A stretch of DNA of 64,000 nucleotides, taken from positions 693,651 to 757,650 of the forward strand of contig JXTC01000034.1 of assembly GCA_002914845.1 (NCBI GenBank), given 5' to 3'. The position numbers and the translations under genes were made by a program. This DNA is from Trema orientale. Taxonomy: Eukaryota; Streptophyta; Magnoliopsida; Rosales; Cannabaceae. Below, piece after piece: positions 1 to 12,868 of the stretch; positions within the stretch are counted from its first letter, which is position 1, and each line of letters begins with the position of its first letter. The notes below the pieces were generated by a model that did not search any database, had not been told where the DNA came from, and was given only the letters and a program-made list of their open reading frames with translations.

Positions 1-1900
1 ATGGCGAAGGGACATGATAAATAGGAACAGGCATACTCGAAGGAAGATTAGGCCACGTGGCCTCAAAGTTGAGAACCTGAATGGCTTGCTTGATGGATGG
101 CCTTAGGCTCCGATCAGGGTGAGCACACCACAATCCAACCATCATCAAACACTCCACTTGGTTCTGATCATAATCCATTCCCATTTTCTCGTCTACAGCC
201 GATATAAGATTTCTTTTCCCGTAAAGATTCCAAACCCATTCAACCAAATTACCCACATCAACATCCTTTTCAATAGGATTCACCGCCTTCCTTCCCGTGG
301 CGATTTCTAAGGCCACCACCCCGAAGCTATAGACATCAGACTCTTTACTAGCTCTCCCTGTGCTTATATATTCGGGAGCCAAGTAACCTAATGTCCCAAC
401 CAACCCAGTTGTTTGGGGACCAAGCTCATGGTCCATGAGTCGAGCTAGCCCGAAATCGCCAAGCTTGACCTTGAAGTTGGAATCCAGCATCACATTGCTT
501 GATTTGATATCTCGATGAACCACACAACGCTCCCATTCTTCATGAAGATATAGCAAAGCCGAGGCTAATCCGAGAGAAATCTTGTATCTCAAGGCCCAAG
601 TTAGGGGATTCCTCTTGCCAAAGAGGTGAGCATCAAGGCTTCCATTCGGCATAAACTCGTAGACAAGAAGAAACTCATTTCTATCATGACACCATCCAAT
701 GAGTTGCACCAAATTCTTGTGCCTCAATTGGCTGATGATCTTCACTTCCGTTATGTACTCTTTCTTCCCTTGCCTAGACCCTCTTGAAATTTTCTTCACG
801 GCAACTAAGGCATCTAAATCGGGCAAATAGCCTCTATAAACAGCACCAAAGCCTCCCTCGCCTAATTTCCTTTCGTTTGAGAAGTTGTTGGTTGCTGAAG
901 CGAGATCGTTGTACGAAAACCTTCTTGGCCCTGCTCCTCTTTCAAGGTCATCGTTGTTTATGGACGCTAAATTCTTCGTGTTTTCTTCTTTCTCCTTTTC
1001 CTTCTGCTTCAATCTCCAAAATAATATAAATGATACAGTCAAAGCAGCTATCAAAACACCACCTGAAACTGTTAGTCCCACAATTAGTCTCACCCTTTTC
1101 GCGTTTCCTCCTCCGGCTTCTTTTATATCCAAACTTGAACTAAATTCCCACGAATTCAGAACAGTCCTCTCTCCATAGATTCCTGTGGCTGCTGAGAATC
1201 CAACCATTACCCATTGAGGCAAAACTTGCTTCAAATCAACTTGGTAAGAGAGACTAGTATTCTCTTTTGAACTTGAGGTGTTCTGATAACTCCAATGGAC
1301 ACTCAAATTCTTCGTCGAAGCGTTGTAGGAAATCCAAACATCCGCGTTATCCCCACTATGCAAACTAGCATTCCAACGCGTGGAAACCGCAGAGGAAATC
1401 GAATTGTTGTTGATTCCAACATGTTCAAACGGAGGATCCCATTCGGGGTTCGAGAAAGAATCGAACTCAACCATAACAATTTGATTCCGCGAGGAATCGC
1501 TTGTGGTGGTGTTGAAAAGGCCTAAGAATCCACCAGCTGAATTTGGTGGGATTTGGAAACCAACAGGAGCAAGGAAAAACACAAGTCCATGGCCGTATTG
1601 TGAGCCTGTAGTAGTTATGGAGAAGGAGAAGTGAGTTGTGAAATCGGCCACCTTTTCGCGGTCGCTAGAGTCCCATAGCGGCACTTTCTCGGCATAAGTG
1701 GCCCAACCAACTCGGCAGGCATAATTATATTTGTTGATCAGCTCAACGGCTCCAACTGAAGGAATGGCATCACCTTGGAAGATTATATTTGGATCAGTTG
1801 GATCAAAGCGAGACATTTGGAAGTTAATTGAAAGAGTGGAAGGAAGAAGGAATATGAATAAGATTAAGAGAACTAAGGTTATTTGGAAGAAGCTGACCAT
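1..1900 (-). CDS. L-type lectin-domain receptor-like kinase (LecRK-1), C-terminus beyond window
   Basis: The minus strand reads open from an ATG at 1900 to the left edge, 633 codons. It encodes a plasma-membrane receptor kinase: a hydrophobic signal peptide (about residues 1-24), a legume-lectin ectodomain with the metal-site pattern VEFD...WDPPFEHVGINN, a single membrane helix, and a Ser/Thr kinase with the glycine loop LGEGGFGAV, VAVKK, the RD-type catalytic loop HRDIKSSN, DFG and APEY. By comparison with LecRK-2 and LecRK-3 only about 20 residues are missing at the C-terminus. There are no introns, as is usual for this family. The start is chosen by alignment of the signal peptide with the paralogs. 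It differs from them by an insertion after GRKA in the kinase C-lobe. The family is known for carbohydrate or damage perception and immunity; the ligand here is unknown. Class IX is my estimate from overall similarity. Confidence 0.93.
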   Translation of the reverse strand, partial: MVSFFQITLVLLILFIFLLPSTLSINFQMSRFDPTDPNIIFQGDAIPSVGAVELINKYNYACRVGWATYAEKVPLWDSSDREKVADFTTHFSFSITTTGSQYGHGLVFFLAPVGFQIPPNSAGGFLGLFNTTTSDSSRNQIVMVEFDSFSNPEWDPPFEHVGINNNSISSAVSTRWNASLHSGDNADVWISYNASTKNLSVHWSYQNTSSSKENTSLSYQVDLKQVLPQWVMVGFSAATGIYGERTVLNSWEFSSSLDIKEAGGGNAKRVRLIVGLTVSGGVLIAALTVSFILFWRLKQKEKEKEENTKNLASINNDDLERGAGPRRFSYNDLASATNNFSNERKLGEGGFGAVYRGYLPDLDALVAVKKISRGSRQGKKEYITEVKIISQLRHKNLVQLIGWCHDRNEFLLVYEFMPNGSLDAHLFGKRNPLTWALRYKISLGLASALLYLHEEWERCVVHRDIKSSNVMLDSNFKVKLGDFGLARLMDHELGPQTTGLVGTLGYLAPEYISTGRASKESDVYSFGVVALEIATGRKAVNPIEKDVDVGNLVEWVWNLYGKRNLISAVDEKMGMDYDQNQVECLMMVGLWCAHPDRSLRPSIKQAIQVLNFEATWPNLPSSMPVPIYHVPSP

Positions 1901-1984
1901 GGCTAGAGGAAAGGAAAAAGGTTAATCGGTTATTAATTCAAGAGAAACTTTAGAGCTTTGGAACTGATTCATTTAGTTACGAGG

Positions 1985-1994
1985 TTATATATAG
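1985..1994 (-). promoter_or_regulatory. Probable TATA box of LecRK-1
   Basis: The minus strand reads CTATATATAA, ending 85 bp upstream of the LecRK-1 ATG. The position suits a short 5' UTR of roughly 50-60 bp. The surrounding DNA is AT-rich, so the assignment rests on spacing. Confidence 0.45.
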
Positions 1995-2138
1995 AATATT
2001 ATACGTACTCTCTATATATACAATACTCTCTCAAATGTTCGTGGTGATCAAGTTCAACTCTTAGATTTTTAATAATTACTTATTCATGCAAGAAAGTTCC
2101 TTGAAAATAATCTTAACACCGGATTATAAGTAGCGTTG

Positions 2139-2146
2139 AGTCAACG
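2139..2146 (-). promoter_or_regulatory. W-box core upstream of LecRK-1
   Basis: The minus strand reads CGTTGACT, which contains TTGACT, the W-box core bound by WRKY factors. The same core in a related context (agtcaac followed by ctttga) sits upstream of LecRK-2 and LecRK-3, about 0.24-0.32 kb from each ATG. Conservation among the three paralogs supports function; shared ancestry alone could also explain it. Confidence 0.45.
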
Positions 2147-2725
2147 CTTTGAAAATGATACATAAAATGGTTGAATATTTTATTTTTCTTGGGAATAAAA
2201 TATTGAACTATTCTGATAATTACATGGAAGAGTAATATTTATTTATTTATTTATTTTTGAAGAAAGAAGAGTAATATTTAATTTTTGTTTCTTTCATATT
2301 GAATTCATTGACAAAACAGAAGCCGTCATATACTGGAAAGACCAGAATTATGATAATATGTCCTACATATTCAACTTAACTCAATATTACACATCGAGTT
2401 TACAGAGTCGTGACATGTCAAACTCGAGAAAGTTAACATAAATCACCAAGAAAAAATGAGAAATTTTAAATTAAAAACAGATAATTTCGTTTTGTTAAAT
2501 AGAGTTGACCTGAATTATGCATTTGTTGCGTGTAACGGAATAATTCGATAAGTTCTAATTTCTTGTAAAATAAAAGAAGCATTCTTCATCAGGTGAAGTT
2601 CCAATAATTGCATTATATAGGCTATAGTTATTATCTTAATTTTTTTAAGAAAGGTTTAGGTGCAACATAAATTATAAACATAGTAATCAAGATTGATTAT
2701 CCACCAATGTTCAAATTTCATTATA

Positions 2726-2760
<35 letters not shown>

Positions 2761-4379
2761 ATGTTTGGCTATCTAATATTTCACATAATCGATGATGCCA
2801 TGTGCAATTCTGTAGTAATTGGACCATTAACGTCTGGCCCAGAATGTCTATATTACAAAAACTTTCCTCAATAAAAGTCAATTCATGTCATTTTATAACA
2901 GAAAATGCCAATCATATTCCAGAATTTTTTGATTCACTTGTCTATAGGTCATATATGCTAACTTTCTGCTCTCATACGAAGACCACACAACAACATCTAT
3001 TAATTCTTGGATTGATATTATATAATCGATCACTTCTATGGACAATTTATTTTGCAGTTTGCACTAATAGCTAGGTAAGACCAATTATTGATCTAATTAT
3101 ATATTATGCGATCGACGTCCACGGTCTCAAACTATCACCAGAACCAACCAACTTCACCAGTCTAGTTCATTAGTAAAATTTATAAAGAATTAAGATATAC
3201 AAGAGAATGGTTTATTGGCTTAGCCAATACTTCATTGATAGGATAATTATTTATACATGTTACATGGACATAAAAAAGGAAGAGATAAAAACAAAAGATT
3301 ACAAATTATCCTAGATATATTATCTACGTAAAAGAATGAAATAATAGAAATGAAATTTTAAAGATTAAATCTAACTAAAAGTAGGAAATACAACTATACA
3401 GAATTTAAGTGTCTGCTAGGAGTAAATCGTAGGAGAGTCCTTATCAACATTAACCCACCTCCAACCGTGTGATATAAAATAGTTTTTTGGACCATATTAT
3501 GCCTATCAACCAGAGCTAAAAGAAAAGGCTCGAGCCATTTTGCTATTGTCAGAAAGGATTAAGTAGTCAAAAACCACTTTTAGAAATTGAGATGAGTAGA
3601 ACAAACGATAAACAAACCAGATTTTTTTTTTTTTTTTTTTAACAAGAAAAACTGGTGTATCTAAGAGAAATAAAAAATGGTTATTATGAATAATGAATTG
3701 GATACAATCAGTGGCATTGGTATATTACTTTTTCCAAAAAGAAACAGAAAAACGATTGTAAAGTGCTAGGCCGAATAATCATTAATCATGTAGCCATGCC
3801 TTAAGGAACCACTGGGCCATTAAACCAAGCCCAATATACCTGACCCTGACCATCGTATCCGTAGCTTGTTCTTCTGTATAAATTAGATTAAATTAGATTT
3901 TTTTAGGGTCAAAGTTCAAAAAAAATTTGAAAAATTTTAGGCTGGGGATTGAAAAATCCTGAATTTAATTAAAAACATACACTTTAAAAGTATTTAGAAA
4001 AATATCACCTTTTATAAATTTGTGAGATACTTGAGGTAATCTATCAAATTATTTGAGTAAACTTGATTAGTTACTTCAAGTTACTAGATTGGTTATCTAA
4101 AGTAACCCAACTGGTTACCTCGAGTATCACTGAAAAATAGAAATTTTAAAAATAAGTTGTACTTTTCAAAATATTTATTAAAAATGATATTTTTCTAAAC
4201 ACTTTTCAAAAGTGATATTTTTCTAAAACAAATTTGGTATATTCCAAAAAATCAGCCCATCCGGATTTTTTAAATTTTAACCGGGCCTGGATTTCTGTAA
4301 AAAGTCCTATAAAAAAAAGAAGGGAAATTGACGTCCTAATTTGGCACAAAGTAACATTTTTAGTAGTCTTTTTTTAAAT

Positions 4380-4530
4380 TGACATCTTTATTAGTGTCAC
4401 AAATTGTGTGACCTCTTGTCAAATAATTTGTGACTATAAAATTATGACTTTTCTAAGATTAATCACTAGTCATAAATTATGTGACCCTCCATCACATAGA
4501 GTCACAAAACACTAAAACACTACTAGAAAA
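4380..4530. mobile_element. Possible CACTA-type transposon end (relic)
   Basis: CACTACTAGAAAAAT near 4519 resembles the CACTA-superfamily terminus (CACTACAAGAAAA). The adjacent subterminal words (gtcacaaattgtgtgac, gtcataaattatgtgac) are repeated and partly inverted, as is usual inside such ends. The opposite end and a 3-bp target duplication were not found, so this is at most a fragment. Confidence 0.3.
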
Positions 4531-5669
4531 ATCATTTTTCAAAACACTACTAAAAAAGACAATTTAATCAAAATTACTACTATTTATATCAATTTCCTAA
4601 AGTTAAAGGAAAATAAGGCCTTGTACGACATATTTAGAAAGTAAGTTGAAAAATATGGTGTTTTTTTTAAATCCTGTACATTTTTTATTAGCAAAATACC
4701 TTTTTTTTAAAAAAAATATATATTTAGAAAAATACCATTTTTTAAAATAATAACTAATAACTGATAACCAGTTTTCAAAAACTAGTAATTAGTAACCAAA
4801 TATATTTATAAGTGGTATATAACTGGTGATTGTAACCAGTACTTTTCTAAAAACCTTTTAAAAAAATGATATTATTCTAATAAAAAAAAGACGAAAATTG
4901 GGAAAAAAACCTGACCTCCGTAATTTTCTAATTCTTTTGAGTTTTATAGGTAAAAGTGTTAACAACCCAAAAGCTAATATCGTCATACATAATGGCTTGA
5001 ACCCTTACATTCAATGATGGTACGTAGGGATGAACATCCATCGGGTTACACATTGAATGATGGTAAGTAGGGATGAGTATTGATAGGGTTGGGCCGGATA
5101 CATATATTTTCTAGCCGGCCCAATAAAATTTCGTGTTGTTAAGTTGCAACCCAAAACCCGCCCAACTGTGGGAATATGACTCTGAAACCCTAAACCCCAC
5201 CAGTAAAGTCGGATTAACCAGCCAAATTATTACTGTTTTAAATTTCTTAGTAAAATCCTATAATCATAATCCTATAAGACTTTAAAGCAAACTGATATCT
5301 AGTCGTCATCTTAATACTCATATAATCCTGCTAAATCAAATATGATGAATATGAGCTGTTGAAAATTACAAAATAATTTCTAGTCCTCATTGCAAAAATT
5401 GCATGAACGTGTAACAAAACCAAGGGGAGAAAGAGAGCATTTTTAGGTCTACGACGCGCAATGGGAAAGAGAGCTTAGGATGAAGTCGATGGCGCAGGGC
5501 GAGACAAAATAAAGTGTGGCAGGGGAGAAGGGGGGGGGGGGGGGAGAGTGCTTGTGCGAGGGAGAAAGTACATATGCAGTTGAGACTTGAGAGAGCATAT
5601 ATAATCGAGGTCGGCAACAGCGAGCAGAGATATGAGACAACAAGAGAGTAGGGGCGTTGGTCTCACGTG

Positions 5670-5674
5670 CAGGT
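5670..5674. repeat. Target-site duplication CAGGT, left copy (copia A)
   Basis: CAGGT lies directly before the left LTR (5675) and again directly after the right LTR (14287-14291). Five base pairs is the usual target duplication for LTR retrotransposons. It shows that the two LTRs bound a single insertion. Confidence 0.85.
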
Positions 5675-6180
5675 TGTTAGATATATATAATAGATTATTA
5701 AACTAAATATAATCCCAGAATCTATCATGCCAAATTGTCATGAAAAGATTTATTGAGAGAAACCCGTGACTAACCTAAATCTATTGAGTTTGACAGTAAA
5801 GGATGTGATCACGTAAGCGGAAGCGATTAACTGATTAGAGCCTGAGGGTAGAAGGTCTTCTACAGCCAGAATACTCTATGTATGCTCAATGGGTCTCTCT
5901 CTATTGATAGAATTAGAGGAGAAGAGCACATGTTCTATTTGGCTTGGGGACCAAAACTCTATAGTTTTGTCTTTATATACTAGTTACCAATAGAGACCCC
6001 ATCAATCCTTATTGGACTAGGATTAGGTAACCACACATTACAGAATCCATATTAAATAGGTAACTTCCTGAGCCCTCAATTAGATCACTTAATTGGCCCC
6101 ACTTAATTAGACAGCCCTAAAATATAATTGTTATAAAAAACTGTGGCCCACATATTAGGTTTCAAACGTGTAACCCAATA
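5675..6180 (-). repeat. 3' LTR of copia A
   Basis: It is about 92% identical by eye to 13794-14286 and lies next to the target duplication. It begins TGTTAG on the plus strand. On the element strand it follows the polypurine tract. Confidence 0.88.
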
Positions 6181-6195
6181 ATCTCCCACTTGGGC
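6181..6195 (-). promoter_or_regulatory. Polypurine tract of copia A
   Basis: The minus strand reads GCCCAAGTGGGAGAT immediately before the 3' LTR. The same word (GCCCAAGTGGGAGAT) precedes the 3' LTR of copia B at 59326-59340. It fixes the element's orientation. Confidence 0.75.
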
Positions 6196-6342
6196 TACAT
6201 GAGTTTTTTTTGAGACAATTACATAATGAAAATTTGAGTGTGCACTTTATTGCTGTCCGTTAAGAAATTACCCCTTAAGATAATTTGAACCATTTTGTAT
6301 ATCAACATGAAACCAAAGCGGCCTTCATTGCACTTAGGTAGG

Positions 6343-7981
6343 TGTTATAGATTTTTTTATATGCAAGTGCACGTATCGAACAAGTAATAAAGTAATGAAT
6401 AAAGATATCGTTCCCACAGAAAAATTACTATAATTCGTTAAGTACTAACCTAGTTATCAATTTTTCCAAACAATCAAATTAAAAAATTCTAAATTAAAAT
6501 TTAACCTAAGAGAAAACAAGAAAATAAATAAAACAAAATCAAATCACCAATGAAAATAAACCTATGGTTACAATTTTCACTCTACGTATGCTTAAATTAC
6601 TAGTTACCCTCTTTGAATTACTATTTAACCCGAATTATCAATCAAGAACCCTAGTGTATCTACAAGCCTCTTCCAATAGTCATGTAGAAATATCTCCTCT
6701 AATTAACTCACTATATTCCTATGTGAATTAAATTAAGAAAAGATTCATTAAGATTAAAGTCTTTTAATAATTGCACATGTTATGTAGGTATATTCCTATC
6801 CTACATAAACTCATTTAATCATGATTATGTGTTATTCTATCTAGGTTTAAATCTGAAATTCTTCTTTCAAGTTCATACAGATTACCAATATCAATTTAAG
6901 TAGTGATCAAGCACTCAAAAGCATAAAGAGCAAGATAGAATAAATAATTCGTAATTAAATTTGTAAAATCAAAGGGGAAATATCATAATTCAAACTACAT
7001 ATAGAAATCCCATTGTAATCCTAGAAAATAAATTTAGTTCATAACTAAAATAACAAAACTAAAAATAAAAATTTGCAACATAATTAGAAAACTAAAAATA
7101 AAAAAATAAAAAAAAACAAACCAGAATTGAGCAAAGTGCAGAATGATTGAGAATAATCGCAAGCCTCCTCTTCCAATTTGGCCTCCAATTGCTCTCTCTA
7201 TTAATCTCTCTCCCTCTCTGGACTATTGTATTTCTCTCTCTAGAATCGTGTATTTTTTCTGGTCTCGTAGCCCTTTTATAGCTGATAGGAGTGAATTCAC
7301 GTTCCCCAAAGTTCTAATCTGATTGGTGGAAGATATGTGTCAATTTTTCCTTTTTTTTCCTCTTCTTTTCTCTTTCCCATTTTTTTAACGCAATCTGATA
7401 TAAAGCGTGAGATCCGGTGTGGCGAAATTCGGTAAGCTCATCACGAAAGCTGCTGCTGATTGGCAGATAGAATAAATAGAATTCAGTGCTGATGTGGTGA
7501 CGTTTGGTTAGAGCATAAAACCGGCTGCACAAGGATGAAAAGCAGCGGATCAGATACGCCTGAAAGCTCCTGCGCCAGCCATCAGCACGCGGGCCCCAGC
7601 TGTCCCCTGCGTTGCCAGCCCACTCGCCTGCTCCTCGCGTGAACTACACGTGTGCTTCTGAGCCATTTAAGAGCTTGATCGAACGGCCTGAATCATCCAG
7701 ATTTCTTCTTTTTTTTTTTCTTTTTTTATCCTGATTCAAATAAAACTAAATTTAACTAAAAATCTAAATCCTAATTCCAAATTAAATAAACTTAAACTAA
7801 TCAAATTAAATTAAAACACCTAAACTTTAAAGTAATAACATAAAATTAAATAAAGCTAAATTTAAAGTAAAATAAAATAAAACAACTTAAAATTACCTAA
7901 AATCTAAATTTAAATTATTCTAGGATACACATTTTTAACGAATAAAAGGTACAAATAACTCTATAAAAATAGAGTTTATCA
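6343..7981 (-). mobile_element. Solo LTR (probably Ty3/gypsy type) nested in copia A
   Basis: A 1639-bp block with TG...CA ends (minus strand TGATAAACTC... to ...CTATAACA) is flanked by the 5-bp duplication GTAGG at 6338-6342 and 7982-7986. Removing it rejoins the copia 3' untranslated sequence. No internal domain remains, so it is a solo LTR left by recombination between LTRs. On the minus strand the motif TGTGGGAACGATA followed by ACGTGCACTTGC is of a kind I associate with Tat/Athila-like gypsy LTRs; orientation and family are inferred. A CT-rich tract lies at 7190-7250. Confidence 0.75.
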
Positions 7982-8742
7982 GTAGGCAACTAAACCCATA
8001 AATGATTACCAAATCAATACATGCAATGACACAGATTAAGTATGGATGTGTGGCATGGAAATTATACGAAAAGTGATCTTACATGCCTATTTCTATTTGG
8101 TCCTACTTTAAACTAAAATGAGATCAACTTTAGTCTTTCTTCTTAATGCATTACCGCAAACTTTATGCTTAAACCGCAGTAGAGAAGATAATAATATGAT
8201 AAATATCATATTTGAATTAAGAGTTTACAAAAAACTCTATCGATCATATTCTGCAGAAATTAATCAAGGAATAAGTATCACTAATGAACATTTAGACCAA
8301 ACTACAAACTCCCACTGAAACTGCACATCTTTAAACTACAACACCATTATGAGCAATATGCTCATGAAAGCACCTTAGGTGATAAACCTTTAGTGAGTGG
8401 CCACTATCATGGAGTTTGTACTTACATGTTCCTTGGACACTTGTCAACTCTGAATACTTTATTTTAACAACAGATAACTTAAAGTCTATGTGCTTTGACT
8501 TCAAAAGTTTCTGTTGTTATCAGAATACAATAGTGCTGCTTAATTATCACAATAATTCCTAAGTGGTCTTTTAAAACCACCAACAACAGCTTGCAGCCTG
8601 GTGATAAAGTTCCGTAGTTATATTCCCTAAATTGATGCCTTATGATAAGATATATATACTTTGCTCCGTAGTGAAAAAGCTATGAGTGTTTATTTAACAC
8701 TCTTCCAAATAGCTCATCCATTTAGCAAATATATATATATAT
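7982..8742 (-). other. 3' untranslated segment of copia A
   Basis: The minus strand at about 8105-8170 (word GCGGTAATGCATTAA and flanks) matches the 3' untranslated region of copia B near 59000-59030. This shows kinship of A and B outside the LTRs, although their LTRs are unlike. No coding capacity. Confidence 0.65.
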
Positions 8743-9419
8743 GGGTGATGTTTCAATAGAGATTTTTGTTTTTACTCCATGGATGGATACTCTAATTTGG
8801 GCCATTAGATTTTAATCTAATGGCTAAAATAATATTCGTAGATTTACTTCAAAAGATTATTATAATTAATTCATATGTAAATATAGAAAGTTATTTAAAA
8901 CATAAAAGATGGGTAACCTGATGAGTAGGTCAATTTTTTTTATTTTTTATTTTATAAGAAAATGAAACTAATAAAAAATACTTAATAATCCCAAATCACT
9001 CTCAATTATCTTATTTGTTGAAAAAAAAAACACAACAAAGTATGTACAAATTTTAAGTTGTTTCACGCATAATTTTTTTTTCAAACAAATTTTCTTTCAA
9101 TGTAGTTATTTTATTTATTTATTTTTATTTAAGAAAATAACTTATTCATAATATGAAAATTATGCTATCTTGTATTTTATCTTTCATACAGTAAAAAATA
9201 AATTTTATGAAATATTGAAGGTACAATTACATATAGTTTTGAATTAAAAGTAATTAAAAAATTAAACTTTAAATTAAATTTTCAAAAATGAAATAAATAT
9301 AAAAGAGTTAGAAATTAATATAATTAATGCGATGACTTGTTAGTGTAGGTTTATTTCCATGTTAGTCAAATTTACCCATCCATGGAGCAAAAACAAAAAT
9401 ACCCATTGAAAACTCACCC
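8743..9419. mobile_element. MITE with about 44-bp terminal inverted repeats, nested in copia A
   Basis: The ends GGGTGATGTTTCAATAGAG... and the reverse complement of ...CATTGAAAACTCACCC match over about 44 bp and share TTTTTGTTTTT and CTCCATGGATGG. The 677-bp interior is AT-rich with no ORF. Both flanks are TA runs, so a TA or longer TA-rich target duplication is likely but cannot be delimited. Superfamily undecided. Confidence 0.7.
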
Positions 9420-11900
9420 TATATATATATAACCAGAAGTGGATCTTTAACTATATAGGCATCTAACAAAATCAAAATCGGAATACCCAATGATCTCTGA
9501 AATTTCTCCAATTTTTGATAAGTGAGCACATAAACTAATGTTCTCTCTAAATTCTACATAACACACTTTGCTGCTACTTAATGATCCACATGAGGGTTAT
9601 TAATATCTGCCTAATAATCTTGAATATACATAAGATTTCCCATTGCTAATGCATAAGAGAATTTCTATATTTCTTTAATTTTTTTATTATTATGGGTACT
9701 GATTGAGACTGTATTTATCACTCTTAGCCGATGGGCATATCTCCTGAAATATAATCCTTATCGATATAGATCTTTTGTGATATCCTAAAAGATACATCAG
9801 GAATGACCTCAATGTATCTGCATTCCTTAGTACAAAAGAGACGTTCCCAAGATCTTTTACATCAATATTCCTAGATAGAAATTTCTTAGTTTCGTGCAAC
9901 AAGCCTATATCATTGCTATGTCATTGACATACAAAATAAGGAAGATAAACTTGCTCCTACTGAACTTGTGATATAAGACCATCAACTAAATTTTTCTCAA
10001 AACCAAATGAGAAAATAACTAGATAGAATCTATAATATCTTAACGGGAAACTGATAGTCTTTAAATTCACCTAATGTAACTCCAGAATATGATGAGCTAC
10101 TAGTGCCAAAATTATCTTGAAGGAGCTTTTCATTAAAATTGGAAAGAAAGTCTCTTTATAAATAATGTCTTCTTTCAGAGTGAAACCATTGGAACTAGAC
10201 AAACCTAAATGTCGACAATATCTTAAACGTCATTGTCCTTCATGGATTTCATCTCATTCTTTATGGCATCAATCTACTTTGAGAGTTAGAACATTGTTTT
10301 AGCTTGAGTAAAAATAATTAGATCATTTTTTACTCCCATATCAAACACATATTCTAGTGGATTTCCTTCATGGCACTTTCTCTTGAGTTTGTTGAGTTTG
10401 CTCCGTTGGAACAACTTCCTTATTTTGGATAGGGAGTTGCTGAATATTGTCTAGATCCAAATTTGTATCTTGAATAATATCAAGTATAAAAGCCTGAAAC
10501 CTGAACATTTTCAATTATAACTAAAGGAAGAGAAATGAATTCCTTCTCAAAGACAATATTCTTAACCTTTTCTCCCCCCTCCCCCCCAAACTTAACATCC
10601 TCAAGGAATTTATATTTTCCTATTTTGAAAAGGATTTATAAGAGGTATCATAAAATGAATCCTCTTAACTTTTTAAAGTACCGAATAAAATAGTAGCTAA
10701 AATTCTTAAGTTCAATCACTTTCCATATGGCCTGTATAGCCTAACCTTAGTTGGACAACTCCAGACATACAAGTACCTAATGCTAGGCTTCTTGCACGTT
10801 TATAGCGCATATAGGGTTTTAGCTACATTTTTAGTGGAAGCTTTGTTTGGTATATATACTGCAGTTCTTAGGTTTCTTTCCTAGAGTAATTTTAGGTAAA
10901 GAAGAATGATTAATTATACTTCTTACTATGTCCTTTAAGTTTGCTTTATTGTCACTGAATAGTACTATTTATACTAGGTTTCTCTGGTATTTCGTATTGT
11001 TGGACGATTCTGTATATCTTTAGAAACTGAGTGAAGGGCTCTGGACTTTGTTTACTTTATCCGTCTTACCTACCATAGTATGCACTATGATTAGATTTGA
11101 CAACCTTATTTTCCTAGCTCATTTGAATTTTAACTTGGGCATTGAAAAAACTTAGACACATCCAGAAATTGAGACTTCTCATGAACCAAAATCGATACCC
11201 TTAATGAGAATAATTGTCTATGAACATAATGTAATACTGTTGGCCATTCCAGATAACTATATGGAATGGTATGCATATATCAGTATAAATTAGCTCTAAG
11301 ACGTCAAAACTCTTATTGATACCTGATTTCTTTATGTTTGTCTGTATTTCTTAATGTACTTAACATAGATTTTAAAGTATGTTAAGTTAAGTAGGTTAAG
11401 AATTTCATTTGATACAAGGCTATTAATTCTCTATTAAGAGATATATCAAAAAAAGCTTGTGTCATACCATAGAGAAATTCTTTTAATTGACTTGTAGTTT
11501 TGTATCATATTTCTGAATATGCAAGATTAACTTGATGAGGCAGTTATTTTAAATTTATAAAGACTGTCAATCAAAGAACTAATAGCAAGAAATTTGAATC
11601 TTGAAAGAAACTAAACTGAACTATTTCTGAATGAACAAGGATGACTATATTTGTTCAAGTTAGAAATAGAATACTTTAAAAATCTCTTCCAAACCTAAAA
11701 TTTAACCAGTCTCTAATTGTAATCTAAATAACTTTATATAGCTTCTACTGAAGTAGTGTTATCATTGCCCAAACATATAAGACTTTCATCATCAATTTGC
11801 AACTAGTTTCACAAATAATCTTGCATGAACACACTTATGTGAATAGTAGGATCCGTATCTATTCACTAAGTGCATTTGGGTACAAAAATTAAATTAACTT
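9420..11900 (-). pseudogene. Copia A pol relic (RNase H, RT, integrase)
   Basis: The best piece, near 9690-9902, reads like the copia RT C-terminal region (KKFLSRNIDVKDLGNVSFVL, compare KKFLAKNFEMKNFRVASFVL of copia B). The stretch near 10600 corresponds to the linker after integrase (compare B near 56930). The region is heavily broken and cannot encode a protein. Confidence 0.7.
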
Positions 11901-12700
11901 TATGACAAACAAAATTGAGAAGCATACCCTTTTTTATACACTAAAAGGCATGATTGGGACAATCAATCTTATACATCCAGCGCTTTCGCAAAAGAAACAG
12001 ACAAATTCCTTATTTTGTTTCTTTTTGCACTTTATGCTGTAAAGACATAACTGTAGCTTCATTATCTTTATTCTTTTTTCTTATCTTATCTTATCTTGAG
12101 AAGTATATGCTGAGTGAGTACTTTGAATCTTTTCTCGCTTCAACCTATATTTTTCTTACACACTATAAGAAATAATCTTAAAAAAGATCATTTGTACTTA
12201 AGAGTGTTGAACTTTGCTTAACTAATTTGTACAAGAAGAGAGATAGAATTCGAATGCACGAGCAAGTCTTTCAACTACTCTAACTTAAGTGTCTTTAGTT
12301 TGGAAGCAAGGTTAGATATCTCCATAATGTACTCCTTTATGTTTCCTTAATCCTTATACTGAATTGAAACGAGGTCCCAAAAATTGGTACTCATTTCAAC
12401 CTTTTCGTTTTCTATAAGACGATCTGTAATTGCTTTAAGGAATAATTTAGCGTTTACCTCCTCAGATATAATGCCCCTTATAGTTTTTGTAATGAAGTAT
12501 TGCATGACCATGAGACTTATATAATTAGAACAAATTTACTACTCAAAATTCTTCTTTACCAACTGAAGAACTTTAAGCTATAAGAGTAGTAGGATATTCT
12601 GTCCTAAGCACAAGGTCAAGACTAATGCAACTGAGCACATTGTGCTCATTCCAGTTCTTAAGGTTTGTGTTATTAAACACAAATATTAGACTTAATATTG
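11900..12700 (-). pseudogene. Copia A gag relic
   Basis: It lies between the integrase relic and the leader and is collinear with the gag of copia B. A degenerate zinc-knuckle-like stretch is seen near 11930-12000. Heavily broken. Confidence 0.5.
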
Positions 12701-12868
12701 GCAGATATATATTAAACAGAAACTGAACAGAGAACAAAAAACAGAAAATAACTGCTCACATTAAAAATATGTCATAAACTAAGCATACAAAATAATAAGA
12801 TATACTAGCATGACATACATCAAATAAATATATGAGGCGGGCTTCCATCACAAGATACCCAGAACAAC

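Larger units (their letters stand above)
1901..5669. other. Intergenic: LecRK-1 upstream region and AT-rich DNA
   Basis: Up to about 2830 the sequence resembles the upstream DNA of LecRK-3 (for example the stretch containing tatccaccaatgttc near 2698), so it is part of the duplicated unit. There is a TG/TA microsatellite at 2728-2759 and a T-run near 3621-3640. Around 3990-4130 and 4745-4850 there are degenerate repeats of a GGTTACYNNAGT-like word, and at 4380-4530 a short region with inverted GTCACAAATTGTGTGAC-type words next to CACTACTAGAAAAA, which resembles a CACTA-transposon end. A G-run of about 14 lies at 5530-5545. No credible gene is seen. Confidence 0.5.
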
